From assembly GCF_015351235.1 (NCBI RefSeq), contig NZ_JADKSJ010000001.1, positions 496,001 to 560,000 of the forward strand: a stretch of 64,000 nucleotides of DNA. Reading direction: 5' to 3'. This DNA is from Plantibacter sp. VKM Ac-2880 (GTDB lineage Bacteria; Actinomycetota; Actinomycetes; Actinomycetales; Microbacteriaceae). The translations under genes and the position numbers were made by a program. Position 1 is the stretch's first letter. Every line of letters begins with the position of its first letter. Positions 28,051 to 36,486 of this stretch are shown piece after piece. The notes beneath the pieces are model-generated. The model had not been told where the DNA came from, did not search any database, and saw only the letters and a program-made list of their open reading frames with translations.

Positions 28051-28565
28051 CAGTGCTCGCCCAGCACGAGCCCGGCGTCGGGCTCCTGGAATTTGTCGGA
28101 GAGGAACCGGCCGTGGGTGGAGAGTTCGGCGATCGCGCCGATGCGGATCTGGTTGAGGAGGTCGCGGATGGTCTCCTCGATGAGCTCCAACTGCCGCGCG
28201 AAGACGATCGTGCTGCGGGAGTCGTCGCTGCGGTCCTCGGCGGGGAGGGCGAGGAACGAGCGCAGCGGCGTCGGCAGGTAGTCGGTGATCATCGCGTCGA
28301 GGAGCACCCGCTGCTCCGTCGAAGCGCCCTGCTCGGCGATCGTCGCGACCACGAGCCGCAGTTGGTCGTCGATCTGCCGCAGCTGCGAGGTGAGCAGCGT
28401 CGGGAGGTCGCGCCCCACGGAGCGGACCGAGTCACGGAGCTCGTCGAGGTGCCGGGCGGTCGCTTCGTCCTCCGTCTCGCCGACCGGTGCCGGCGCGGCG
28501 TCGACGACGCCCAGCGGATCGGTCCCACCGGTCCGCAGTGCGTTCAGCAGTCGTCCGAATGCCAT
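28050..28565 (-). CDS. Ter-cluster helical protein (uncharacterised)
   Basis: A 171-aa, mainly helical, acidic protein. Residues 35-150 read as long amphipathic helices (for example ELRDSVRSVGRDLPTLLT and LEEL-like segments around 110-130), with a conserved-looking MITDYLPTPLRSFLALP between. No membrane or catalytic motif. Similar helical proteins occur next to telA/terD in actinobacteria. 48 bp after telA, and its stop shares one base with the start of the next terD gene. Function unknown. Confidence 0.75.
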   Translation of the reverse strand: MAFGRLLNALRTGGTDPLGVVDAAPAPVGETEDEATARHLDELRDSVRSVGRDLPTLLTSQLRQIDDQLRLVVATIAEQGASTEQRVLLDAMITDYLPTPLRSFLALPAEDRSDDSRSTIVFARQLELIEETIRDLLNQIRIGAIAELSTHGRFLSDKFQEPDAGLVLGEH

Positions 28566-28613
28566 CTCTCGTCCCCCTCGTCCTCGGCGCCCTGACCTCG
28601 CAGCGAGCCGAGA

Positions 28614-29825
28614 CTAGCGGAGTTCGCGCTGCTCAGCCTGACGGCTGCGCTCGAGGTACGGCTTCGCCTTCTCGAGGCCGGTCTCCAGGGCGGTGACCGT
28701 GCCCTCCATGTTCTTCGCGGCTTCGGCACGGAAGGTGTCGATCGCGTCCATGGTCTGGAACACGTTGTCGAACGCGCGCTGCAGGGTGTCGACGCTGACG
28801 CCGGCGGTGGAGGCCTGCTGGTGGATCCGCGTCGTCTGGTCCTTCAGCATCTCGCTGGTCTGCAGGATCATGTTGTTCGTCGTGGTGTTGATCGCGTCGA
28901 TCTGGTCGAGGACCATCTTCTGGTTCGCGAGCGCCTGCGCGACGATGACGGCGGTCCGCAGGGCGGCGATCGTCGTGGTGCGGGCCCGGTCGACACCCTT
29001 GATGAGTTCGAGGTTGTTCTTCCGGATGAGGTCCATCGCGAGGTAGCCCTGCACCGACACGGCCAGCTGGGTGAGGATGTCCTGGTGGCGCTGGCGCACG
29101 GGGAAGAGGACGTCGGCCTCGAGCTTCTGCGCCTCCTCGACACGGCCGGCGGAGCGCGCCTGGTCGATCTTCTCGACGCACGCGGCGTCGAGCGCCTTGG
29201 CGAAGACGGCGTACTCACTGAGCGCCTGCATCGTCTCCCACAGCTGGACCTTCTCGCCGGCGAGTGCGGCGTTGTCCTTGAGGAGTTCGTCCTGGCCGGC
29301 CATGAGCGACTTGATGATCTTGTCGAGCTGGGTCTGCGCGGACTCGTACTTCTGGAAGTACTTCGCGAGCTTGTTGCCACCCGGGATGAAGCCGAGGATC
29401 TTCCGGCCGACGCCGAGGTCGGCCTGGTTCGGCGTCAGGTCTTCGACGGTGCTGCGGAGGTCGCCGAGCGTCGTCGCGACCTTGATCTGCGCGCTGTCGC
29501 CGGAACGCTTCGCGCCGGCCACCGAGGTCGAGGAGCGTTCGAGCATGCGGGAGGAGTAGCCGCTGGACTGCACCATCTCCTTGCCGCCGATCTGGTTGAT
29601 CCCCTCGATCTTCTGCGTGAACTCGGGCGAGCGCGGGTCGAGCGTCGCCACCTCGGTCACGAAGGACCGCGCCTGCTGCTGGATCTCGGTCTGGCGCTCA
29701 GCGGGGACGGGCACCATGCCGGGCGCCTCTTCGGCTTGCACGACGTCCGGTGCGTCCGGTGCGTGCAGCACGAGGGAGGCAGCGGCCTGATCGTTGGCGT
29801 CCGGCGGAGTGAGTGGCGTGCTCAT
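28614..29825 (-). CDS. telA: Toxic-anion-resistance protein TelA
   Basis: A 403-aa TelA/KlaA family protein. A 45-residue acidic/disordered N-terminus precedes an all-alpha core with VATLDPRSPEFTQKIEGI, DLGVGRKILGFIPGGNKLAKYFQKYE and TTTNNMILQTSEMLKDQTTRI; long helices suggest coiled-coil oligomers. TelA is associated with tellurite and other anion resistance and with Ter stress clusters; its molecular role is not settled. Located between TerD and the helical protein genes in the operon. Confidence 0.93.
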   Translation of the reverse strand: MSTPLTPPDANDQAAASLVLHAPDAPDVVQAEEAPGMVPVPAERQTEIQQQARSFVTEVATLDPRSPEFTQKIEGINQIGGKEMVQSSGYSSRMLERSSTSVAGAKRSGDSAQIKVATTLGDLRSTVEDLTPNQADLGVGRKILGFIPGGNKLAKYFQKYESAQTQLDKIIKSLMAGQDELLKDNAALAGEKVQLWETMQALSEYAVFAKALDAACVEKIDQARSAGRVEEAQKLEADVLFPVRQRHQDILTQLAVSVQGYLAMDLIRKNNLELIKGVDRARTTTIAALRTAVIVAQALANQKMVLDQIDAINTTTNNMILQTSEMLKDQTTRIHQQASTAGVSVDTLQRAFDNVFQTMDAIDTFRAEAAKNMEGTVTALETGLEKAKPYLERSRQAEQRELR

Positions 29826-29878
29826 GGCTTCGACCTTGCTCTCGTGTGTGACTGCTCGTGATGGGGTGCGTCGGGTGC

Positions 29879-30457
29879 TCAGCCGAGCGGGACGCCGAAG
29901 TCACCGGCGATGCCGGCGAGACCGGTGGTGTAGCCCTGACCGAGGGCCTTGAACTTCCACTCGGATCCGTTGCGGTACAGCTCCGAGAACAGCATGGCGG
30001 TCTCGGGGGCCGCGTCCTCGCTGAGGTCGAAGCGCACGATCTCAGTGCCGTCCTGGTCGACGACGCGGCAGTACGCGCCGCGCACCTGCCCGAAGTTCTG
30101 GCGACGCTCGTCGGCCTTGTCGATCGACACGGCGATGACCACGCGCTCGACGTCGGCCGCGACCGCGTTCAGGTCGACGGAGATCTGCTCGTCGTCGCCG
30201 GCACCGTCACCCGTGCGGTTGTCGCCGAGGTGCTTCACGGAGCCGTCCGCAGCGGCGGGCTGGTTGTAGAAGATGAAGTCCGCCGAGGAGCGCACCTTGC
30301 CGTCTGCTCCGATGAGCAGGGCCGAGGCGTCGAGGTCGAAGGCCTCACCGCTCGTCGTGCGCGGGTCCCAACCGAGGCCGACCGTCGCGACCGTGAGGCC
30401 CGGGCTGGTCTTGGTGAGCGAGAGGTTGTTGCCCTTTTCGAGGGTGAGTCCTGCCAT
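29879..30457 (-). CDS. terD: TerD-family calcium-binding stress protein
   Basis: A 192-aa canonical TerD. GLTLEKGNNLSLTK opens the domain, VGLGWDPRT follows, DLDAS (41-45) and DNRTGDGAGDDE (79-90) complete the Ca2+-site, and FSELYRNGSEWKFKALGQGY ends the fold. TerD proteins bind Ca2+ and are proposed to assemble at the membrane with TerC to sense or counter tellurite, oxidants and other chemical stress. The 61-bp gap upstream holds a good ribosome site (GAAGGAGAA). Confidence 0.95.
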   Translation of the reverse strand: MAGLTLEKGNNLSLTKTSPGLTVATVGLGWDPRTTSGEAFDLDASALLIGADGKVRSSADFIFYNQPAAADGSVKHLGDNRTGDGAGDDEQISVDLNAVAADVERVVIAVSIDKADERRQNFGQVRGAYCRVVDQDGTEIVRFDLSEDAAPETAMLFSELYRNGSEWKFKALGQGYTTGLAGIAGDFGVPLG

Positions 30458-30518
30458 GGTGATCGCTTCTCCTTCGATGGAACACGCGCTGACGCGCCGG
30501 GGACTGCTGGGGGTGGTG

Positions 30519-31109
30519 CTAGAGGACCTGGGCGGCGGGGCCGAGGAGGTCCATGACGGAGCGGCCGTTGGCGCGCTCGCCGATGGCCTTGAACGCCCAG
30601 CCGTTCGCCTCGCGCGACACCTTCGACATGATCATCGCGGTGTGCGGGCCGGAGTCGGTCAGCTGGTAGCGGGCGACCTCGGGCGAGCCCGGGGTCGAGT
30701 CGTCGATGATGCGGCTGAACGCGTTCTGCACGGTGTCGAAGGTCTGGCGGCTGTAGCTGCTGATCACGAAGACGATCTGCTGGACCGACGGGGCCACGCG
30801 CGAGAGGTCGACCAGGATGGTCTCGTCGTCGCCGTCGCCGGCACCCGTGAGGTTGTCGCCGGTGTGGGAGGCTGAGCCGTCCTTGCTGGCGAGCTGCTGG
30901 AACCAGATGGTGTCGAGCACCTTGCCGGTCGCGTCGAAGAAGATCGCCGAGGCGTCGAGGTCGATGTCGGGAGCGGAGGAGCGACCGAAGAGGCCGCGCT
31001 TCACCGGTGCGACGCCGTCCCAGCCGAGGCCCAGACGGATCCGCGTGAGTGCGCCACCGTCCTGCTTCGTCAGTGAGAGCGACTGGCCCTTTTCCAGACT
31101 CAGACCCAT
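30519..31109 (-). CDS. TerD-family protein with extended loop
   Basis: A 196-aa TerD with complete Ca2+ motif DNLTGAGDGDDE (85-96) and DIDLDAS. It carries a basic insertion, VKRGLFGRSSAP (about 36-47), between the first strand GLGWD and DLDAS, as in TerE/TerZ-like members. TAGGAG precedes the ATG at 31109. First soluble gene after terC; the 129-bp gap before it may carry its own promoter, though I see no convincing -35/-10 pair. Confidence 0.93.
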   Translation of the reverse strand: MGLSLEKGQSLSLTKQDGGALTRIRLGLGWDGVAPVKRGLFGRSSAPDIDLDASAIFFDATGKVLDTIWFQQLASKDGSASHTGDNLTGAGDGDDETILVDLSRVAPSVQQIVFVISSYSRQTFDTVQNAFSRIIDDSTPGSPEVARYQLTDSGPHTAMIMSKVSREANGWAFKAIGERANGRSVMDLLGPAAQVL

Positions 31110-31238
31110 GGTTCCGTCTCCTAGATGCATCATCGTGTTGCGGGTGGTGAGGTGTCCGACGTGCGCCCCCGGCCGAAGCTGGGAGCGCACGTCAACGTTA
31201 TCGGTTCAGCGAGGTGAACGCCCGGATTCCCGGTCCGT

Positions 31239-32465
31239 TCAGAGCAGACCGCGCGAATCGGAGTTCTTGGCGTGGAGCTCGTGCGCCCGCGAGAGCAGTC
31301 GCTGGAGCTCCTCATCGTCCGCCGCCTTGGCCTGGTGCTTCGGCTTGAGGTTCGCGAAGGACTTCTGACGCTCGACCATGCGGGTGTAGCTCGTCTCCAG
31401 CTCGACCTCGTCCACGTGGTGTCCGTCCGGGATGTCCTCCGGGGAGTCGGCGTGGAGCACGATCTTCTTCGCCTGGCTGCGGGCGTCGCTGATGATCGTG
31501 TGGGCGCGGCCGGCCGGGCTGAGCAGCGAGAGGAGCACCGTGACGATGAGGATGCCGACGATGACCGCGAGCGACAGGCCGGTCTCGATCTCGAAGACCG
31601 GGACGTGCTCGCCACCGTTGATGAACGGCAGGGTGTTCTCGTGGAGCGCGTGCAGGACGAGCTTCACACCGATGAAGCCGAGGATCGCCGCCAGGCCGTA
31701 GCTGAGGAAGATGAGGCGGTCGAGCAGGCCGTCGATGAGGAAGTAGAGCTGACGGAGGCCGAGGAGCGAGAACGCCGTCGCGGTGAAGACGATGTACGGG
31801 TTCTGCGTGAGGCCGAAGATCGCGGGGATCGAGTCGAGCGCGAAGAGCAGGTCGGTGCCACCGATGGCGACCATGACGAGCAGCATCGGCGTGAGGACCT
31901 TCTTGCCGTTCTCGATGGTGACGAGCTTGTCGCCGTCGTAGCGGTCCGTGGTCTTGAACAGGCGCTTGGCGAGACGGATGACGAAGTTGTTCGCCTCGTC
32001 CTCGTTCTCCTCCTCCGGACGGAGCAGCTTGACGGCGGTGAAGATGAGGAATCCACCGAAGATGTAGAACAGCCAGGACCACGCGTTGACCGCGGCTGCA
32101 CCGAGGAAGATGAAGCCGGTGCGGGCGATGAGCGCGAAGACGATGCCGAAGAGGAGCACCTTCTGCTGGTCGGCGCGCGGGACGCGGAAGCTCGACATGA
32201 TGATGAGGAAGACGAAGAGGTTGTCGACCGACAGGGCCTTCTCCGTGATGTAGCCGGCGAAGTACTCGGAGCCGAGCGTCCCGCCGCCGAAGATGAGCAC
32301 GCCGACGCCGAAGATGAGGGCGAACCCGACGTAGAGGGCCGACCACTTCGCGGCTTCCGGCAGGGTCGGCTCGTGGGCCTTCCGCACGTGGAAGATGAAG
32401 TCGAAGGCGAGGAGGGCCAGAATGCCGACGATCGTCAGCAGCCAGACGTATCCGGGGATTTCCAT
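31239..32465 (-). CDS. terC: TerC-family integral membrane protein
   Basis: A 408-aa protein with about eight to nine transmembrane helices. Conserved acidic membrane motifs ALSVDNLFVF (Asp81) and GGTDLLFALDSIPAIFG are diagnostic of TerC, a family linked to tellurite resistance and, in other bacteria, to metal (Mn2+) export associated with secretion. The C-terminal 75 residues are a charged cytoplasmic extension. Start ATG at 32465 (MEIPGYVW). It is the promoter-proximal gene of the Ter island and diverges from a MarR gene. Confidence 0.93.
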   Translation of the reverse strand: MEIPGYVWLLTIVGILALLAFDFIFHVRKAHEPTLPEAAKWSALYVGFALIFGVGVLIFGGGTLGSEYFAGYITEKALSVDNLFVFLIIMSSFRVPRADQQKVLLFGIVFALIARTGFIFLGAAAVNAWSWLFYIFGGFLIFTAVKLLRPEEENEDEANNFVIRLAKRLFKTTDRYDGDKLVTIENGKKVLTPMLLVMVAIGGTDLLFALDSIPAIFGLTQNPYIVFTATAFSLLGLRQLYFLIDGLLDRLIFLSYGLAAILGFIGVKLVLHALHENTLPFINGGEHVPVFEIETGLSLAVIVGILIVTVLLSLLSPAGRAHTIISDARSQAKKIVLHADSPEDIPDGHHVDEVELETSYTRMVERQKSFANLKPKHQAKAADDEELQRLLSRAHELHAKNSDSRGLL

Positions 32466-32511
32466 GGGCTGTGTTCTCCGCAGCGCTCGAGGTGGGGGAC
32501 AGTTGAGGGTT

Positions 32512-32550
32512 AGTTGGTGCTGTCCCACTATATAGTTGGTATGGTCCAAC
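32512..32550. promoter_or_regulatory. Bidirectional terC/marR promoter with paired operators
   Basis: Two direct copies of a 17-bp element, AGTTGGTGCTGTCCCAC (32512-32528) and AGTTGGTATGGTCCAAC (32534-32550), each an inverted repeat of GTTGG-N6-CCMAC type and centred 22 bp apart. Between them lies ACTATATAGT (32527-32536), which reads TATAGT as a -10 element on both strands. MarR binding here would silence both directions. Confidence 0.8.
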
Positions 32551-32587
32551 GAACACCCGAACGCCCGTATTCAGAAAGAATTCAGCT

Positions 32588-33079
32588 ATGAGCGAGGATC
32601 TCGGCCCAGACGACGCCGGCGCGGTCATCGAAGCCTCGCTCGCGACGGTGTTGCGCTGGTCGAGCCGGGCCGACAACCGACGGACGCTCCACGACGCCGA
32701 CGGCGCGGCACTCACGAGCACGGACGCCTGGCTTCTCGACTACGTGCTCTCGGCCGGGCCGATCCGCATGTCCGCCGTCGCCGGCTGGATGTCCGTCGAC
32801 AAGTCGACCGCCACCGCCGAGGTCCGCCGTCTCGAGCAGGGCGGGCTCGTCGAACGCGTGACCGACCCGAGCGACCGCCGTGCCGTCCTCGTGAGCGCCA
32901 CCGAGGAGGGGCGGATTGCCCTCGACCGGCACCGGGAGGCGGCCCAGCAGGTCTACAACACGCTCGTCGGCAAGTGGAGCGAACGCGACCGCACCGAACT
33001 CGCCCGGCTCCTGTCCCGCTTCGTGGACGAGTTCTCCTGGGTCAGCGACGCCGTGTCGCAGCACAACGCGAGTCGCTGA
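32588..33079 (+). CDS. MarR-family regulator, divergent from the Ter island
   Basis: A 163-aa winged-helix protein. The HTH is IRMSAVAGWMSVDKSTATAEVRRLEQGGLV and the wing is DPSDRRAVLVSATEEG, the DxRxxxxxLT-like MarR signature. No cysteine close to the N-terminus suggests ligand rather than thiol sensing. Divergence from terC and the operator pair between them make it the likely Ter repressor; typical ligands of the family are phenolics or other lipophilic compounds. Confidence 0.9.
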   Translation: MSEDLGPDDAGAVIEASLATVLRWSSRADNRRTLHDADGAALTSTDAWLLDYVLSAGPIRMSAVAGWMSVDKSTATAEVRRLEQGGLVERVTDPSDRRAVLVSATEEGRIALDRHREAAQQVYNTLVGKWSERDRTELARLLSRFVDEFSWVSDAVSQHNASR

Positions 33080-33089
33080 CGGGCGGGCC

Positions 33090-33587
33090 TCAGGGCTCGA
33101 CGCGTACCGGGATCGGTTCCGTCCGCTCCGCCCGCGGCCCGTACACCCAGAAGCGGTAGAGCACGAAGCGGAACGCGGAACCGAGGGCCAGGCCGACGAG
33201 GTTCGCCGACAGGTTGTCCGCCAGCGGCGTCGTCAGGTGCAACGCGTCGTGGGACACCCAGAGACAGGCCAGGGCGATCGCCCCGCCGGCCAGACTCACC
33301 AGACCGAACTCGAGCGCTTCGCGGGCGACGTCCGGCCGCCGATGCGCGCGGAAGGTGAGAAGCCGGTTGCCCACCCAGTTGGCCACGATGGCGAGCGTCG
33401 TGGAGACGCCCTTCGCCACGAGCAGCCCGGAGGTGCCGGTGTGGAGGAACACCGTGTACGCGAGGAGGTTGAAGACCCCGATGTCGACGAGGAACCCGGC
33501 GCCGCCGACGAGGCCGAAGGCGGCGACCTCGCGGACGATCGGTCGCCGGAGCAGAGCGCGCGGATGCGTGAGGGGTCGGATCACCAC
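33090..33587 (-). CDS. GtrA-family membrane protein
   Basis: A 165-aa protein with four transmembrane helices. FGLVGGAGFLVDIGVFNLL and ANWVGNRLLTFR are the GtrA signatures. GtrA-like proteins are thought to help flip or present undecaprenyl-phosphate-linked sugars used in cell-wall glycan decoration. Four bp after the glycosyltransferase gene, so co-transcribed with it. Converges with the MarR gene, gap 10 bp. Confidence 0.92.
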   Translation of the reverse strand: MVIRPLTHPRALLRRPIVREVAAFGLVGGAGFLVDIGVFNLLAYTVFLHTGTSGLLVAKGVSTTLAIVANWVGNRLLTFRAHRRPDVAREALEFGLVSLAGGAIALACLWVSHDALHLTTPLADNLSANLVGLALGSAFRFVLYRFWVYGPRAERTEPIPVRVEP

Positions 33588-33591
33588 GTCG

Positions 33592-35112
33592 TCACGACCT
33601 GACCAGCTCGAAGACGATGCTGCGGTGGACGGGGATCCGCTGCTCGACGTGGTAGCCGAGCGCCTCCAGATCCGCCACGTTCGGAGAGGTGCTCGACCCT
33701 TCGACGACCCAGACGGTGTCGTGGCCGATGAGTCGGTCGTGGATCTCGGACAGCGGCGCGGCCAGATCCCAGAGCTCCGGGCGGTCGCGGTAGCTCGTCA
33801 CGAGCGCCACGTCGTCGAGGCCGGCGAAGGCCTGTGGGTAGAGGTCGATCGCGAGCCGCGACTTCCGCGAGGGTTTCACCGACTGGTCGAAGACGACGGC
33901 GTCGCCCGGCGAGGCGTGCGCCTCGACGACCTCCGCGGTCTGCCGGAGGTCGCTGCCGTCGTCCTTCGCGAACGGTCCGCGTTGCTCGACGAGGACGGGC
34001 GCGGCGAGCGCCAGGACGAGTGCGACACCGGCCGCGGTCGATACCGCGTGATCCACCCGCTTCGGCAGGAGGTCGACGATCGTCCGGAGGCCGAGCGCCA
34101 TCATGATGGCGACGGCCGGGACGCAGAAGGTGACGTAGCGCAGGTTGTACATCGGGGTCACGAGGGCATTGCCGACGATGAGCAGGACGGTCGGGGCGAG
34201 TGCCCAGACGGCGATCATCGCCAGTGCACGCCGCTGTCGGGACGATCGGCGCACCACGAGGACGCCGATGGGTGCGAGCACGATGAGCAGCCAGGCGAGC
34301 ACCGCGAAGGCCGGCGTCTGGAACCACTGCCCGACGAGCACCGACTCCGGTGTCGCGTAGTCCCGCCGGCCCAGGAACGCGATCTGCTCGCGTTGCGCGA
34401 TGCCGGCGATCACGATCGGAGCCCCGAGGACCAATGCGCCGGCGAGGGACCAGCCCCACGCCCGGACGACCCGCGGCCCGGGGCGTCGGAGCAGCATCCA
34501 GGTGGCGTGCACGATGAGGAGCATCGCGAGGTACAGGAACAGGTACATCGAGGCGGCGCTCGCGACCGCGAAGAGCGCCCAGCTCCGGCGGGACGTGGAC
34601 CGGCGTCGGACGAGCGACACGAACCAGACCGTCAGCCAGACGACCGCCGCCATGCCCAGCGCGTAGGAGCGTGTCTCGGCGCCCATCCGTATCACCTGCG
34701 GAATGACGGCGAAGATGAGGCCCGCGGTGACACCGACCGCCGGGGTGAAGAGCGACCTCGCGAGCACGACCGTGCCGGCTGCGGCCAGACCGACCCCGAT
34801 CGCACTCGGGAACCGCGTGACGGCTTCGGCGGTCCCGAAGGCGCCGGTCCAGACATGGAGGAACACGTAGTACAGGCCGTGGACCGCGTCGATATGGCCG
34901 ATCATCCCGAACAGGACGGGCAGCGGGCGCTCGGCGGCGAGGACGCTGGCGGCCTCGTCGCCCCAGTAGGACGGCGTCCCGATGCCGATGAGCGACACCG
35001 TCGTGGCGAACAGGCCGACGGCCCAGGGTGCGGCGCGGCCACCCAGCAGGGTGCGGAGCGCGTCGCGGCGAGGTCGCGATCGCGCGGTCGGCACGGTGAT
35101 CGTCGCGGTCAT
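33592..35112 (-). CDS. GT-C-fold membrane glycosyltransferase (GT39-like)
   Basis: A 506-aa multi-pass protein, about 10-11 helices. The SYWGDEAASVLAAERP loop (residues about 48-63) after the first helix carries the acidic catalytic pair expected for polyprenyl-phosphate-sugar-dependent mannosyl/arabinosyl-like GT-C enzymes; a soluble C-terminal domain of about 130 residues ends in ELVRS. Acceptor and sugar unknown; acts at the outer face of the membrane. Operon with the GtrA gene downstream. Confidence 0.88.
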   Translation of the reverse strand: MTATITVPTARSRPRRDALRTLLGGRAAPWAVGLFATTVSLIGIGTPSYWGDEAASVLAAERPLPVLFGMIGHIDAVHGLYYVFLHVWTGAFGTAEAVTRFPSAIGVGLAAAGTVVLARSLFTPAVGVTAGLIFAVIPQVIRMGAETRSYALGMAAVVWLTVWFVSLVRRRSTSRRSWALFAVASAASMYLFLYLAMLLIVHATWMLLRRPGPRVVRAWGWSLAGALVLGAPIVIAGIAQREQIAFLGRRDYATPESVLVGQWFQTPAFAVLAWLLIVLAPIGVLVVRRSSRQRRALAMIAVWALAPTVLLIVGNALVTPMYNLRYVTFCVPAVAIMMALGLRTIVDLLPKRVDHAVSTAAGVALVLALAAPVLVEQRGPFAKDDGSDLRQTAEVVEAHASPGDAVVFDQSVKPSRKSRLAIDLYPQAFAGLDDVALVTSYRDRPELWDLAAPLSEIHDRLIGHDTVWVVEGSSTSPNVADLEALGYHVEQRIPVHRSIVFELVRS

Positions 35113-35311
35113 GGGTTCCCCTCGGACGCGACAACCTGGCGCGTCGTCTCATCGTCCGCCGGGCGGATGAACGCCAGCAGAGAGAATCCTGTGAGGGGGT
35201 GGGGGATCGGCGGGTCCGGCTGCTGGGCCGACCTCGGTGGGGAGTTGTGCCCATCGCGCCGACGGGCAGGGGTGGACAGACTGCAGGAGTCCGCTGTCGA
35301 AAGGAACTCCG

Positions 35312-35977
35312 ATGCAGCTCTCCCGCGTCACCGCCCTGATCACCGTCCCGATCGCCGCTGCCCTCGTGCTCGCCGGATGCGGCATGCTGCCGGGCCCTGA
35401 GGCGAAGCCGAAGGAGACGGCGTCCGCATCGGCGTCCGTGACCCCGTCCGAGAAGCCGAAGGCGTCGGGATCCGCCGACGGTGAGGTCACCGAGCCCGGT
35501 GCCAAGGTCGGCATCGACGAGGAGATCGTCTACGAGTCGCAGGGGACCGACGACGTCACCGCACTCATCAGCGCCAAGCTGACCGAGGTCACACCCGCGA
35601 CGCCCGAGCAGGTCTCGTTCCTGAAGTCGCAGTTCGACGGCGGAGAGCTCGACGGCCTCAACCTCACGCTCATCCGGCTCGAGATGACGAAGGTCTCGGG
35701 CGACCCGGTGGCGTTCAACAGCGACGCGACCTCCTTCGCCCCGGTCGACGCCGACGGCGAGAAGGTCCAGGAGGTCACGCTCATCGGTTGGGACGAGTGC
35801 GGCTCCGAGTCGTTCACCGAGGAGTTCGACGGTGGGGCACCGATCACCCAGTGCTACGTCGCGGCGGCACCCTCGGGCGGCAACGCCCCGGCCGGCCTCA
35901 TGTACGACGGCGGGTTCACCGAGCCGAACCCGTACGACTCCTACGACGGCGAGCCGATCCTCCTCATCAAGGACTGA
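35312..35977 (+). CDS. Putative secreted lipoprotein
   Basis: A 221-aa lipoprotein. MQLSRVTALITVPIAAALVLAGC gives a signal peptide with lipobox VLAGC (Cys about 23), then an Ala/Ser/Lys/Pro linker and a DUF-like domain with VTEPGAKVGIDEEIVYES. Two cysteines flank WDECGSESFTEEF and APITQCYVA and could form a disulfide. Start ATG at 35312 chosen because the signal peptide begins there. The closing 35991-36027 terminator ends the transcript. Function unknown. Confidence 0.85.
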   Translation: MQLSRVTALITVPIAAALVLAGCGMLPGPEAKPKETASASASVTPSEKPKASGSADGEVTEPGAKVGIDEEIVYESQGTDDVTALISAKLTEVTPATPEQVSFLKSQFDGGELDGLNLTLIRLEMTKVSGDPVAFNSDATSFAPVDADGEKVQEVTLIGWDECGSESFTEEFDGGAPITQCYVAAAPSGGNAPAGLMYDGGFTEPNPYDSYDGEPILLIKD

Positions 35978-35990
35978 CCGCCGCAGACAG

Positions 35991-36027
35991 ACGAACGCCG
36001 GTGACCCGTGGGGTCACCGGCGTTCGT
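35991..36027. terminator. Bidirectional terminator between lipoprotein and csbD
   Basis: ACGAACGCCGGTGACCC, a 3-nt GTG loop, and its exact complement form a 17-bp perfect stem between two convergent genes, with 13 bp to each stop codon. No T-run, but very stable. Confidence 0.85.
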
Positions 36028-36039
36028 GTGATCTGGAGG

Positions 36040-36213
36040 TCAGTTCTTGAACGCGTCCTTCACGTTCTCACCGGCCTGCTTCACGTCGGACTTGGCCTGA
36101 TCGGCCTTGCCCTCCGCGACGAGCTTGTCGTTGTCGGTCGCCTTACCGACGGCCTCCTTGGCCTTGCCAGCGAGGTCTTCTGCGGCGTTCTTGATCTTGT
36201 CTGCTGCGCTCAT
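36040..36213 (-). CDS. CsbD-family stress protein
   Basis: A 57-aa protein. MSAADKIKNAAEDLAGKAKEAVGKATDNDKL is the CsbD pattern: charged, Ala/Lys-rich, repeated helices with GKAKE and D-x-K-x-x-AEGK. Small general-stress protein without known enzymatic activity, cytosolic. GAGGAGC lies just before the ATG at 36213. Converges with the lipoprotein gene across the strong terminator. Confidence 0.92.
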   Translation of the reverse strand: MSAADKIKNAAEDLAGKAKEAVGKATDNDKLVAEGKADQAKSDVKQAGENVKDAFKN

Positions 36214-36486
36214 ATGCTGCTCCTCACATGTTCTCCGGGCTGTCGATCCGCATCGATCGAATCGGACAGGGCGACCTGGTGGACGCACGTCAGGTCTACA
36301 CCCCACACGGCGCCTCATGGCTGAGGGCCAGGAGACTCCCAGACAGTCCTACGCGCAGTGGATAGTCCGACCGAGCACCGCGCCCGTGCTCCGCGTAGAC
36401 TGGGTGCCGGTGTGCCGGGAAGTCTGGTCGGCGGGTGGTCATGATGACCGCTCTGATCCTCGACCGAACCCGCCCCGAAGGACCCC

